NCBI GenBank assembly: GCA_026874595.1
Contig: CM049315.1
Coordinates: 60,322,889-60,386,888 of the forward strand
Length of the DNA: 64,000 nucleotides
Direction: 5' to 3'
DNA from: Sipunculus nudus
Lineage: Eukaryota; Annelida; Sipuncula; Golfingiida; Sipunculidae
Part shown: piece after piece, positions 23,501 through 32,400 of the stretch
Layout: each line of letters begins with the position of its first letter
Position numbering within the stretch: position 1 is the stretch's first letter
Position numbers and translations under genes: made by a program
Notes under the pieces: generated by a model
Databases searched by the model: none
The model's input: only the letters and a program-made list of their open reading frames with translations
What the model was told of the DNA's origin: nothing

Positions 23501-26022
23501 CAGCCAAAAGCCAAACCATTTGAATAAACTTGAGAGAGCTCGTCTCTTGGATCATTTCCGTGAAATATTTATCCATCTATTTTCTATCTTTATTTAAAAT
23601 TATTTATATTTTAAATAAATATTTTTTAAAAGTGGAAACCCTGTATACTTTGGAATGGCTTGTGAAAAAGGATACCTTTACTAATCAAGAATCCATCAAT
23701 ACAGAATATTTAAACTGGGGTTCATACTGATTGGTACATACAAACAGTATAGATCTATACAGAAAATACAGATGATGGATATGGACTACTTATTTAGTCT
23801 CAAAACAGCCATTACAGGAAATTATAGTTGATAGTACCCAGGGGTCATAATATCGCCTCTCAGCCTGTCTCAGACAGGCAAACACGTGCAAGGAAAGGCA
23901 TTTTTCATTTTGAACCAATCCGCTTGAAAGGTGAACACCTTGATGTTTTCCACATTAGTAGGTGTTAAGTAGTTACAAACATGACACAAAAACAAAATAT
24001 TTTCAAGTGGTCATCCACTTAACTCCTTATATTTCTTATATTTTCCAATAAAAATGGTCTATAATTTCTTATACTTTCAAGCATTTAGGCCCTCATCTCC
24101 CATATTTTCCTGGGTTAGTTTCACTGCACAAATATGTTTCTGATATAACAGTGTTACTATTGAAAACATTCAGTTCTTCAAGTGTGCATGTAGGATGGCA
24201 TGTAAGATGGCAGAATTAGGTTTACACTGAGCTAAGTGTAACTAAAGTTTGATATGATGGTAGGATGCATCTTTAGGGGAAAGGCAATATTTTCTGTAGA
24301 AAGGCAAACCTGTATTGATCCCTTTCTGTCAGAAAGGTGAAAATTTCAAAGTAATAAGATCCCTGGTACCAGTTCAGTTCAATCCAAAGCTCTAGATATA
24401 TCACAGATTAACAACCATACCAAATTATTAATTTTCACATACCAATTATTGAGAAATTATTTTTTTAAACGGACCAGTTAAAGTGAAATTTCACTTTTGT
24501 TAGTCACAGTTTTTGCCTGATTTTGTTCAATTTTTCAATGAGGAATTTGAAATAAATCCATCAAATGTTCTCTTTCTCAATATTATTGTAAGAAATAATG
24601 CCTGCAGACCTGAAAATATCACATGACTCCAAGTTAGACTAAGCAGGCAAAAAAAATCAGTTATGAACTTGAGCAAAAATATTAGATATGACCCCACTAA
24701 TCTACTTATTGAGCATGGCAAATTTCAAGCAATAGTCATTGAAAAACTGACTTTTAATATAGCAGGGTTGGGGCCAGCCAAATGTAACAGTATCTAGGTA
24801 CAGGTTCAGTACTTGTGAGATGGCGGGTCAGGCACAGTGTCAGGTACACTATTTTCATAGAGTACCTAGGTACAGGTACAGCTACTGTTTAAGGCCAGTT
24901 CAACACCATTTGAATAAAAATAACTGCATACATCTAGTTATGGATCTTGATATGCAATAAAAAGTTAAAATATATTTGCAGAACATATTATTATAATAGT
25001 AAATGTTCACTCTGTATGTCTTAATTCAGGAAAAAAGTATATCATAGGACATGCCTTTTTGTAGTTACAAACAATATATATATAGGAAGGCCTTTTGTGA
25101 CAGTGAACAATAAAGAAGTTAATAAATTTTATAAAGTTATTAATAGTATACATAAATATAAAAAAAAAATAATTCACATATTCAAATACTAAATCTTATG
25201 TGTATTAGAAGTAACAATAAGTATGTTAATTTAAATTAGTCATGCTGTGGAATGAGTGAGAATTATATACAAACAAATTGATTTTGGTATTTAAACATGG
25301 GAAAGTTTTCTATTAAACATGGGAAATTTAAATTTGTTTTCCTGATGTGGAGAGTTCAGACTTCTGTTTGGCAAAAATTCTTCAGTGATATTATAAATAT
25401 TGTCTTAAATACTTCATATATACTCTTTGCCAGTTTCTATGTAAACTAGACAACAAGTATGTACATGACTGCATGGGACATGTCAGAAGCCCTATTCATA
25501 AACGTTTTACTATAGTTGCCTTTAAGACCTACTTTGTGTTGACAATGCCACAAAGCCCAGCATGCCTCAAGCCCAGCGAGTGCACTCAACTTCAAAGGCT
25601 GCAGTGATGCAAGCTTGGTGAATACCCCTGCCTGGTGAGGTAACGGTCTACACAGGCGTGCCAGCTCTCTACATGTACTTGTCTTTACTATGTCTACGAC
25701 TTGTTACATTAGTCTACAGTATAGAACATAAAAGGCTTTAGCGTTCACACATTGTGTGACGGAATGTACTGGAGGGACTGCGTGAAGTTTCCCAGGACCA
25801 GATAACAGATCTACCAGATCTACCTCAGTACCTGTGCTGTAGTCCGATCAGACCAAGACAGATGATCTGACCGATGTCCACCTGAGACGGCCATTCCCCT
25901 GCGGCCACACACCCGAACACACCACAAGCCTCCCGCAGACCCGTCGCCTCCGCTGCCATACCGTTCACTATTTCTTTATTCTCCATTACTAGTTTGGCCT
26001 GGGTGTCATAGAGTTCACTCAT
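2459..26022 (-). CDS. PPAT: PPAT, amidophosphoribosyltransferase (8 exons, 3' part outside window)
   Basis: Catalyses the first committed step of de novo purine synthesis: PRPP + glutamine to 5-phosphoribosylamine, in the cytosol. Joined exons (minus strand): 26022-25832, 21550-21414, 20801-20668, 17779-17667, 17129-16990, 14169-14098, 12839-12711, 2586-2459. Phases agree at every junction and give 348 residues. Visible family motifs: nucleophile region [78 protein letters not shown] and [12 protein letters not shown]. The first part is a type-2 glutamine amidotransferase domain; the last two exons enter the phosphoribosyltransferase domain. The PRPP-binding DDSIVRG region, about 170 residues further on in animal homologues (about 517 aa in total), lies beyond the left edge. 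The loop between exons 5 and 6 is shorter than in human. Introns are long and packed with repeats. Confidence 0.95.
2578..3075 (-). repeat. Minisatellite copied from the PPAT exon 8 splice acceptor
   Basis: About 13-14 units of 33-40 bases. On the minus strand each unit reads roughly tattctgtgtgttgtag then GTCAGATGGTGTACACTG. The second part is the first 18 bases of exon 8 and the first part is its acceptor tract. Most units keep the AG. The PPAT frame stays open backwards from 2586 to 2932, so an upstream copy could in principle be used as an acceptor without a stop. Confidence 0.9.
3076..3871. other. PPAT intron 7 sequence, nothing recognised
   Basis: AT-rich intronic DNA between the exon 8 array and the nested element cluster. 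Diverged repeat phrases such as 'gtgaccttgaaaaatgtg' are present. No gene is seen. Confidence 0.5.
5514..9527 (-). mobile_element. Helentron-like family 2 element with about 325-base tandem units
   Basis: The minus-strand 3' end shows the inverted repeat GTCTGGGGATAC, then hairpin GGCACC-tgc-GGTGCC, then a spacer and CTAG at 5514. The 5' end at 9527 is TTGTATCGCCAGAC with its own stem partner GTCTGGAGATAC. Inside are about six units, each with a palindrome-type core near 5808, 6129, 6461, 6786, 7127 and 9187. Phrases shared by units include 'ttagtttttgacttataatg' and 'ggtcaaggccactc'. The short open frames here are repeats of one another and not genes. Confidence 0.75.
7221..8957 (-). mobile_element. 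Helentron-like family 1 element, complete (1737 bases), innermost of the nest
   Basis: Left end: CTAG, spacer, hairpin GTAGTCG/CGACTAC, then inverted repeat gtatccgcc. Right end: stem GTATCCGCAAAAC ... GTTTTGGCGGATAC then aa. It splits a family 2 unit whose other copies read 'ttattgagaaattaatg'; here 'gagaaa' is before and 'ttaatg' after, so no bases are clearly duplicated apart from ambiguous Ts. The interior has 280-base tandem units: 'gtaggtggcgccacctgtc' begins near 7918, 8198 and 8478. No coding capacity. Confidence 0.8.
10000..10013 (+). repeat. Poly-G tract
   Basis: Run of about 14 G inside a family C element. A similar run occurs at 19580-19597 in another copy and as poly-C at 35777 in the inverted copy, so the tract belongs to the element. 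Confidence 0.85.
12247..12710. other. PPAT intron 7 next to exon 7, repeat remnant
   Basis: 12247-12420 is a remnant of the same family as 540-1345 ('cttcctggattttaagt', 'gaagattctaagt'). The rest is unique AT-rich intron. No gene seen. Confidence 0.5.
12711..12839 (-). CDS. PPAT: PPAT exon 7
   Basis: Acceptor gtttttacag, then [38 protein letters not shown] and DSYIQ plus one base; donor gtgagctg. 129 bases, phase 1 both sides. The Cys of [10 protein letters not shown] aligns with a conserved Cys assigned as an iron-sulfur ligand in PPAT/PurF-type enzymes. This segment links the glutaminase and phosphoribosyltransferase domains. Confidence 0.95.
13110..14150 (-). repeat. Minisatellite copied from the 3' end and donor of PPAT exon 6
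   Basis: About 25 units of 41-42 bases. The minus-strand unit is gcaataggtgccaaata, ttacagagaagtccttccag, gtga. The first 37 bases equal the last part of exon 6 ([13 protein letters not shown]) and the rest is the start of intron 6. Each unit thus carries a GTGAGC-type donor. Many derived units have changed aataggt to agtaagt, making a second, consensus GTAAGT donor. The array lies at the start of intron 6. Confidence 0.93.
14098..14169 (-). CDS. PPAT: PPAT exon 6, at the edge of a minisatellite made from its own 3' end
   Basis: 72 bases after acceptor aatgtgaag: [17 protein letters not shown] then YYREVLP plus G, donor gtgagcaat. It fits the family block SSESCSF...REVLPGEIV and keeps phase 1 on both sides, joining exon 5 to exon 7. 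Reading through the donor gives Glu-Gln-stop. About 41-base copies of the last half of this exon plus its donor follow in tandem at lower coordinates. Without its first 35 bases the exon would look like just another repeat unit. Confidence 0.9.
14467..15873 (-). mobile_element. Family C element, about 1.4 kb, in PPAT intron 5
   Basis: Starts with a decayed 3' end (aagggaactgtgggtcatgg, ctcagctga) and ends with the family 5' end (gctcagatgacttatag, tcagctgagct). The interior matches other family C copies ('tttgggcccataact', 'tatttctggcatgtac'). Contains no convincing coding region. Confidence 0.7.
15960..16989 (-). repeat. Minisatellite starting at the donor of PPAT intron 5
   Basis: About 30 units of roughly 31-38 bases. 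On the minus strand the intron starts gtaactatgcagtatttg, aacactataccctcaac. Units further on read gtaaccctgcagtctcag, aacacctcaaccca, clearly the same sequence. The array therefore begins at intron base +1, and most units keep a GTAAC donor-like start preceded by CA. Confidence 0.85.
16990..17129 (-). CDS. PPAT: PPAT exon 5
   Basis: Acceptor actgtttcag, then [20 protein letters not shown] and [19 protein letters not shown], ending LLGVGFHS plus one base; donor gtaactatg. 140 bases, phase 2 in and phase 1 out. The loop after CIGK is about ten residues shorter than in human. A minisatellite begins directly at the donor of this exon. Confidence 0.95.
17130..17666. other. PPAT intron 4
   Basis: 537 bases of AT-rich intron between exons 5 and 4. 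I see no repeat or gene in it. Confidence 0.7.
17667..17779 (-). CDS. PPAT: PPAT exon 4
   Basis: Acceptor gttggacag, then [19 protein letters not shown] and [19 protein letters not shown]; donor gtgagaga. 113 bases, phase 0 in and phase 2 out. GSDSE is the conserved block in this part of the amidotransferase domain. Found by homology. Confidence 0.94.
18592..20502 (-). mobile_element. Family C element, about 1.9 kb, in PPAT intron 3
   Basis: 3' end at 18592: aaacaagggacctatgggtc, tgctcagctgac. 5' end at 20502: gctcagatgacttatag, tcagctgagcta. Contains a poly-G run (19580-19597) and an (acgg)n run (20401-20450). The interior matches 1346-2290 and 9560-11511. No coding region seen. Confidence 0.75.
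20668..20801 (-). CDS. PPAT: PPAT exon 3
   Basis: Acceptor ggcttcag, then [39 protein letters not shown] and ANPLKQK; donor gtaggtca. 134 bases, ends in phase 0. GHTRYST and AHNGELVN are invariant glutaminase-domain motifs. No stop-to-stop frame flags this exon; it is recognised by homology and phase. Confidence 0.95.
21414..21550 (-). CDS. PPAT: PPAT exon 2
   Basis: Acceptor ctcaccag, then GGACAAGAG encoding [13 protein letters not shown], running to [11 protein letters not shown] and GNLGIG; donor gtaagttg. 137 bases, phase 2 in and phase 1 out. RGQESAG is a conserved block of the glutamine-binding domain. Confidence 0.95.
21551..25831. other. PPAT intron 1
   Basis: 4.3 kb intron. 21960-22450 holds diverged units related to family 1 (aggtggcaccaccagtcttg). 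22500-22750 holds short diverged repeats ('cttggcctgttgctaaatc'). The remainder is AT-rich with no gene recognised. Confidence 0.55.
25832..26022 (-). CDS. PPAT: PPAT exon 1 (N terminus, catalytic Cys)
   Basis: Encodes residues 1-63 plus two bases of Arg64 and ends at a gtactg donor. The nucleophile is the first Cys of CGVFGC. From the first ATG (26022) it is residue 33. From the internal ATG at 25959 ([12 protein letters not shown]) it is residue 12, the same position as in the human precursor, where an 11-residue propeptide is removed. The internal ATG has G at -3 and G at +4. The start is therefore ambiguous; I give the longer open frame but think the inner Met may be the main start. Confidence 0.92.
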
Positions 26023-26423
26023 TACGGCCGCGTCAATGAAAATTTCACATATTATCGACCATCAGACAGTAGACTTGACCCATTTATTTCAGAGGGGTGT
26101 CAGCTCCAGTTTAGGCAAGTGGGCTTTTTGTAACCAACTATTTGGAAAAAATAAGCTGATTTTTTTCTCTTTAAATTGAGTCATATATTTTTTAATGAAC
26201 CCTTTTGATATGCCAATGCTGATCAATATTTGCCTGGATTGTTATAAAGGAATAATAAAAACTTTCCCCCGACAATCATTACCTGCAATAAAAAATGGTT
26301 CATCCGGTCGACCCTAACTAAACAGGTTCACGACCTATTTCGGTGACACCGGTACACGTGCTTCGCGGTGCAGTGAGAGCAGCTTCTCAGGTTTTCAGAT
26401 CTTGCTGAATATCACGAGCAACG
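26023..26423. promoter_or_regulatory. Divergent PPAT/PAICS promoter
   Basis: Only 401 bases separate the first PPAT ATG from the PAICS ATG on opposite strands, so both promoters and 5' UTRs must lie here (unless a PPAT start further in is used). A CACGTG E-box is at 26355-26360 in a locally GC-rich stretch (26330-26400). I see no clear TATA box at a suitable distance. In vertebrates the same pair shares a bidirectional promoter, and E-boxes there are MYC/USF targets; that function is inference here. Confidence 0.8.
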
Positions 26424-26430
26424 ATGGCAG
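26424..26430 (+). CDS. PAICS: PAICS exon 1 (Met-Ala plus one base)
   Basis: Seven coding bases, atggcag, followed by donor gtatgcta. The start is chosen because it gives the family N terminus MAE..., matches the phase of exon 2, and is the only suitable ATG close upstream of a donor. Confidence 0.85.
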
Positions 26431-29400
26431 GTATGCTATTTATTGTTCAGTTTATTCCCCAGTGCAAATTGTATTAATTGTACGTGTAGTTTTACTTTTT
26501 AAATCTCCATACACTGAAGAACAAAGTTTGCTAGTTCAGTAGCTGTTTTAGCAGTTTAGCAAGCACATGATTCGTGTCGTGAAATGTCCGGAAAACTGCT
26601 CCAAGATAACTTGAATAGTATGGACTGTGGTAGGCAATACTAGAGTGGCAATACTGTCAGTAGTAATCACTTTGAAATTCTGGTCTGATACCCCCTGCTA
26701 TGGACCACAAAGTACTGACGCTATAGTGACAATGACATGCTGTGACCCACTTGGTCATATTTTTTCTCATTTGTAGTGTGAATGGGAAATTTAAACATGA
26801 ATTCAGAAGTGATTTTTATGGCTTTTGACCAGTGTGAGTAGATGTTTTAAGTAAGTCGACTGCCAAGACACGCACGAGGTTTGATCGGATGCGAGTGGGT
26901 GATCACGAGGGTCAGTGATCCCGTGAAGGGTTATTTCGGGGTCAATCACCTGACGTGGGGGGTCGGGCAGGGTGCAAAACCCTCTGGGCGTAAATTGTTT
27001 ATCAGCTGATTACGACACCAGCGAAACTAGGCCAAGGTTATGTAAACAACCAAAGCCTTGAGGTACCCCCCCCCCTTTTGTTGGGGGGGGGGGGTTATAT
27101 ATATTGTATTCTTTCTTTAAGAATCTGATGAACTGCTTAACTAAAGGATCAGTATTTGTGATGACGGAAATGTTTGTATGTATACACCCATAAATAAAGA
27201 CCGGATAAATGTGGAAAATGTGATAGGTGGCACATAAATATACATAATGCATTGAATATAAGAAGAAAAAAGTTTGTTTAGCTATAAATGGTTAGAGGTT
27301 GATATATTCCACTGATGTGATCATCGATGGCTTTGACAAACATGACTGTGATTAATATTAACAGTGCTTACAGTAAATTCAGTAACAGATGGGTATATTT
27401 ACCATCACAATTTCTTTTGTGAGCCCTCAAATTTGACAAAGCAGTTTGTGAAGTTGAAGCTCTTTATTTTGTGTGTGCCCTAAATCTACTGTAAAGGGAC
27501 ATAATCAGGGGCAATATTATTTCTGTTCTTTCACAGTATCAGTTCAGTTTTGCTTTGTACAAAAGTTTCCCACTAAATCCATCTCATCACACAGTCTCAG
27601 TAACTTGCAAATGGCTGTTTGATACCTTGTTATAGCTCTGTGTGTTTGTAAACACGGTCTATGTGTGTTTGTTTACCATAAAAAAAGCAGCATGACCAGA
27701 GTTCCAATTGAGCCTTAGCACGTGATGTTTCACCCTGCGGGAACATGTTTTACATTTTTGGGCCAAGTCAGTCAGGGCACCTCACGACTGGCACGTGTTT
27801 TGGCTGAGCGATGTACCAAGTCCCACACACTGTGTTTATGTTGACACTTGTGATAGGCCCGGTCAACTGTTTCTAACACTCATTTAAAGGAATAAGCAAA
27901 TGGTTTCAAGGCAATATTTTGGTAGGTACAAGTTTATTTTAGAGGGAAGAAGCTATATTCTTGAGAAAATTCAACATGCTTTACAGGTGATTGGGCCCCT
28001 TTAAATGCAGTCGGACTACTCCACTCACATAGACATATAAATGTCGGCGACAAACAAAGGGAGAGCTACATTTTTCTTTTATTTGCTGAAATTTACTAAC
28101 ATCAATTTTGGTCAAATTGATTTTATTTTTTTAAAGACAGAAATTTACTTCTTAGGTTAGAATTGAATTGAGGATTTAGTTGAAGGTAAAGAATTGGTAA
28201 TGAATTGATTCTTATAATTAGGTCCCTCACAATTAACAGACCTACTTTTTTTAAATAGTAAATTTGGCTTCAAACACCAAGACTGGATTAAGACATTTAA
28301 GTAAAGACAATACATGCATGTGGTCCACTTCTGTTACAGGTTGGCTATGGCTGCTTTGCTATGAGGCATTGGTACTAACAGAGTTTAGCTGCATCTCTGT
28401 TCATAAAAATATCAAAATTTTATTGATAAAATCTCACTGATTTTATTTATTTTAATATTTGTCCAGATAATGATAATTTTTGTGTAGATCGTTGTTAACC
28501 CCGGGTCAATGATTCTCACCAGCTGCCCTAGTCTGTTAGTCAACTAATGCATGATAGTGCTTACTTAACACACATGGTTTAATTAAAATTCATAATAACT
28601 TATGATCAGGGATTTCATATTTGAACATATATCTGTTAGTTTATTTGATTGTCCACACAATATCACCTAAACATTGTGATGCTTAATGCTTTCAGTGAAG
28701 TATTGTAGATGGTTTAATTGATGATCAAAACTATTAAAGAAATATCTGCATTGATCCTGTTCCCCCTGATTGTCAGTTGTAATGTTTGTTAAAATAAATG
28801 AAATTGCAAACAGTACCTCCAAAGATTATCAGTATTCCCCCAAGGTTATTATTACTTTCTTCTTTTACCATTAGCTAACCCTTTCTCAAAAATGAGAATG
28901 TCTGGAGATATTGTGTGCAGAATTAAATGTAGTTACATTCAAATACGTTTTATATTATAAAGCAATATTTGATCGTTAATTATGACTTATGATTTTGCTG
29001 GACAGAGTTAAAGCTGGGTAACAAGGTGATTGAGGGAAAGACCAAAGAGGTGTACGAGCTGCTGGACCAGCCTGGACATGTGCTCATCCGATCCAAGGAC
29101 AGGATCACATCAGGAGACGGGGCCAGGGCCGCGGAGATGGAGGGCAAGGCTGCAGTGTCCACACGCACCACGTCCAAGATCTTTGAGCTGCTTAATACAT
29201 CAGGTATTGACATCACATACATTGCATCAGTAATGGAGTCACAGCATGCATGAGGTGTTAACATTAAACATCCAAAATGCATAATCTAGAAATTAATGAA
29301 TGCATCAAGTGTAGATGTCAAACACTCAACATCCATAATTTCAGACTATGAATGCATGAAGTATGGACGTAAAATAACACATCCATAAGCCCAAAAAAAA

Positions 29401-32400
29401 ATAAAAGGTGTGGTTCTCAGGCACCGCCCGCATGAATTTTAAACCTCCGCATCTAAAATATTATGAATTTTATTTTAAATAAAAACTTACTAATTTAGAT
29501 CTTTAGCAGTTCTGACATTTCTTTCAAGAAGATAAAATCATACAATTTTGAAAAATTTCCATTGTTATGTAGTGCTTTTACTTGTTTAGCAAAATAAATT
29601 ATCATTTGACATTTTTATCGAAACCTGCAACAAAATTAAAAATAAAAAATGCCCGCATTGTTTTCTGAAAAAAAGTGCCTGAGAACCAAATCTTTTTTTT
29701 TTTGGCCTAATCTCTCAGTTACTTAATGTCCTGACTGAATTTGTGAATTTTTTTTAAAGTTTTAATCCTATTCACTCAGACTTATTATAATTGTTAAATA
29801 TCAGGTGTGAAGACCCACTTCATCAAGCAGCACAGCGACACAGAGTTCATTGCCAAGAAATGTGACATGGTGCCTATTGAATGGGTGACTAGGAGAGTGG
29901 CAACAGGATCCTTCCTAAGAAGAAACGCAGGGGTCAAAGAAGGATACCGCTTCTGTCCTCCTAAACAGGAGACCTTCTTCAAGGTAACTAAAAGTTTTGT
30001 TCATCAAATCAAACATCAAACCAGGAAAGAAATTCTTGTGTATTACTTTCAGGCAAAGGTCTAGATTCCAGCCCATTAATTTTTTGCATTTTGAGCATGA
30101 AACATTGTACTTTATTTATGCAGAACAGCCTCTGATGAGCTGATTACATTTTTTTAAATAATTTTTTTCTGTTTCTGTTATTCATTGAAGTTGTTATCAG
30201 TCTGAGGCCAGATTATATCCAGACAGCTGAGTTGTGTCTGCTCCTCACTTCAGCAGCTGACTAATAATTTTCATGATGTACACATATTTAAATGTGTGAT
30301 GCCCATGGCAGTGAGACTTTTTACCAGACCAGTGAGGGCAGGATTTCTCATACTTTTTTTACTCTCATTACTTGTTTGACAGGATGATGAGAACCATGAC
30401 CCCCAGTGGTCTGATGAGCAGATCATCGCTGCGGAGATGAAACACGGTGGCGTCACGATCACAGACCATGAGAGAGACATCATGTGCCGTACCTCGCTGT
30501 GTGTGTTTGAGATCTTGGAGCGAGCGTGGGCAGCCCTGGACTGCAGCCTTATAGACATGAAGATAGAGTTTGGAGTGCATCCTGATACAGGTGAATGTTT
30601 ACCCATTTCCCATCATCAAAGTTAAAAAGTAAAAGGTTGACATTATGAATAAAAATAGATCATGCATGGTCAAATATTGATATTTCAAATGATATCAGAT
30701 TTCTTCAATATTTTTATAAATAAGTTTTGTGCTCATACAGTAATATTTGATATAATTAATCTGTGTAGAGGGCTTTTGTATCGTGAAATCATAAAAATGG
30801 AACCCTGATGAAACACTGAAAAATAAAAACTGTGAAATTTTAACCCCACAAATATTAAGCTACAGTACATATGTACTGTATGACTGTTACAGATAGATGT
30901 GGAGGGTTTATGAGTACGAACTACAAATACACAAGGATGGCACACCAGTTGAGCATGTCATATCTCATTACAGTTGACATAATTAGTGTTTTCTGCAGAC
31001 TTTAAATTATCTGGTTTGGTTTATAGTTCTTCACATTATTTTTGTTATTTGTCCCAGTTTTAAAATCCTAGATTTTCTTTTTGAGAATCTCAGAAGTTCA
31101 CTATGATTGACCTGAATCACTTAAGAACAGTTTTCAGGAATGGTTCCATGGGTTTTCAGGAAACTAGTACTTATTGATCATGGATATATGATACACAAGA
31201 CTAGTGTCAACACAAGTATTATCTCCATGTTGACTAAGCTTTTATTTTTTTTATATCTTAATTTTTATATCTTATAAAAATAAAGTTATTATCAGTGTTC
31301 ATCAAGCAAGGAATTAGCTGGACTTGAAAAAATTTAAAGGAAAGTGAATGATACAAATATCTTCATTGTCCTTCTGAGGCTGGAGAAAAGATTTAAAATT
31401 AAAAGCAACCAAATTTCACAGATGCAGTTTCAGAATCCCCCTTTTAAAGCCTTTTTTGCTTGAAAATTCAACCAAGGTTTGAATTTGTGAACTACATTGA
31501 AGTAGTACATTTGCACAGTTTGCTAAGAAATTTTTGGATTCATAGATATTTAAATTCTTTTTTTAGTACATAACACAAGACTGGTGATGCCACCTACATT
31601 TTCTTTAATTTAATCTTATTTTGAGGTTGACAGATCATGGCAGTTGATTTATAGTTGGAGTTAAAAAAATATTAAATAATTGACTTGTCACTGGATGGAT
31701 TTGTTTTAATAAATGTAGAGGACACCACTGGATGGATTTGTTTTAATAAATGTAGAAGAAACAACAGTTATGATTTTTACATAATACCTCACTGTCTCAG
31801 TGTCACTGGTGACAAATGCTTACGTGGCTTGTTTTTCTGTGTGACCTGTCCACAACCTCCCAGACAGCTTATCATCAGGGGTGATCTGTCCTTCATTTTG
31901 ACCATTGTACCTGACAACGGGAGACACTGTAATCCAGTACTGATGCACTGACCTGTGATGCAAGATGATCTAATGTCACAGATTTATCAGTCACTGACCC
32001 CTGTGTCAAGGGATGCAGCTTAATATCAGTCCCAGTATCAGTAGATGGTCCAGTGATCACTGATGGATTACTCCTGTAACTGGGTGGCCAGCTTTATATA
32101 TATATTACATGGTCAGAAATACTCTGTATGGCTTGTTGTTTCAATGTGCATTTAATGTATGGCTCAGTCGCTCTTGTCTTATAAGCTCAGTGTTGAGTAA
32201 CAACAGCAGATTTAAACAAACAGTTTAATTTAAATATAAACAATTGTTCCTGGCACTCAAATATGTTGATGACTTGAAAATTAAAAAAAAAAAAAAACCA
32301 TAATTGTATCAGCTTTGCTAGTTTTAAAGAACAATCATTTGTGGTAGCAAATTTACAGCATAATATTAAAAAGGATTTAAGTTCATTTCTCAATATTTAG

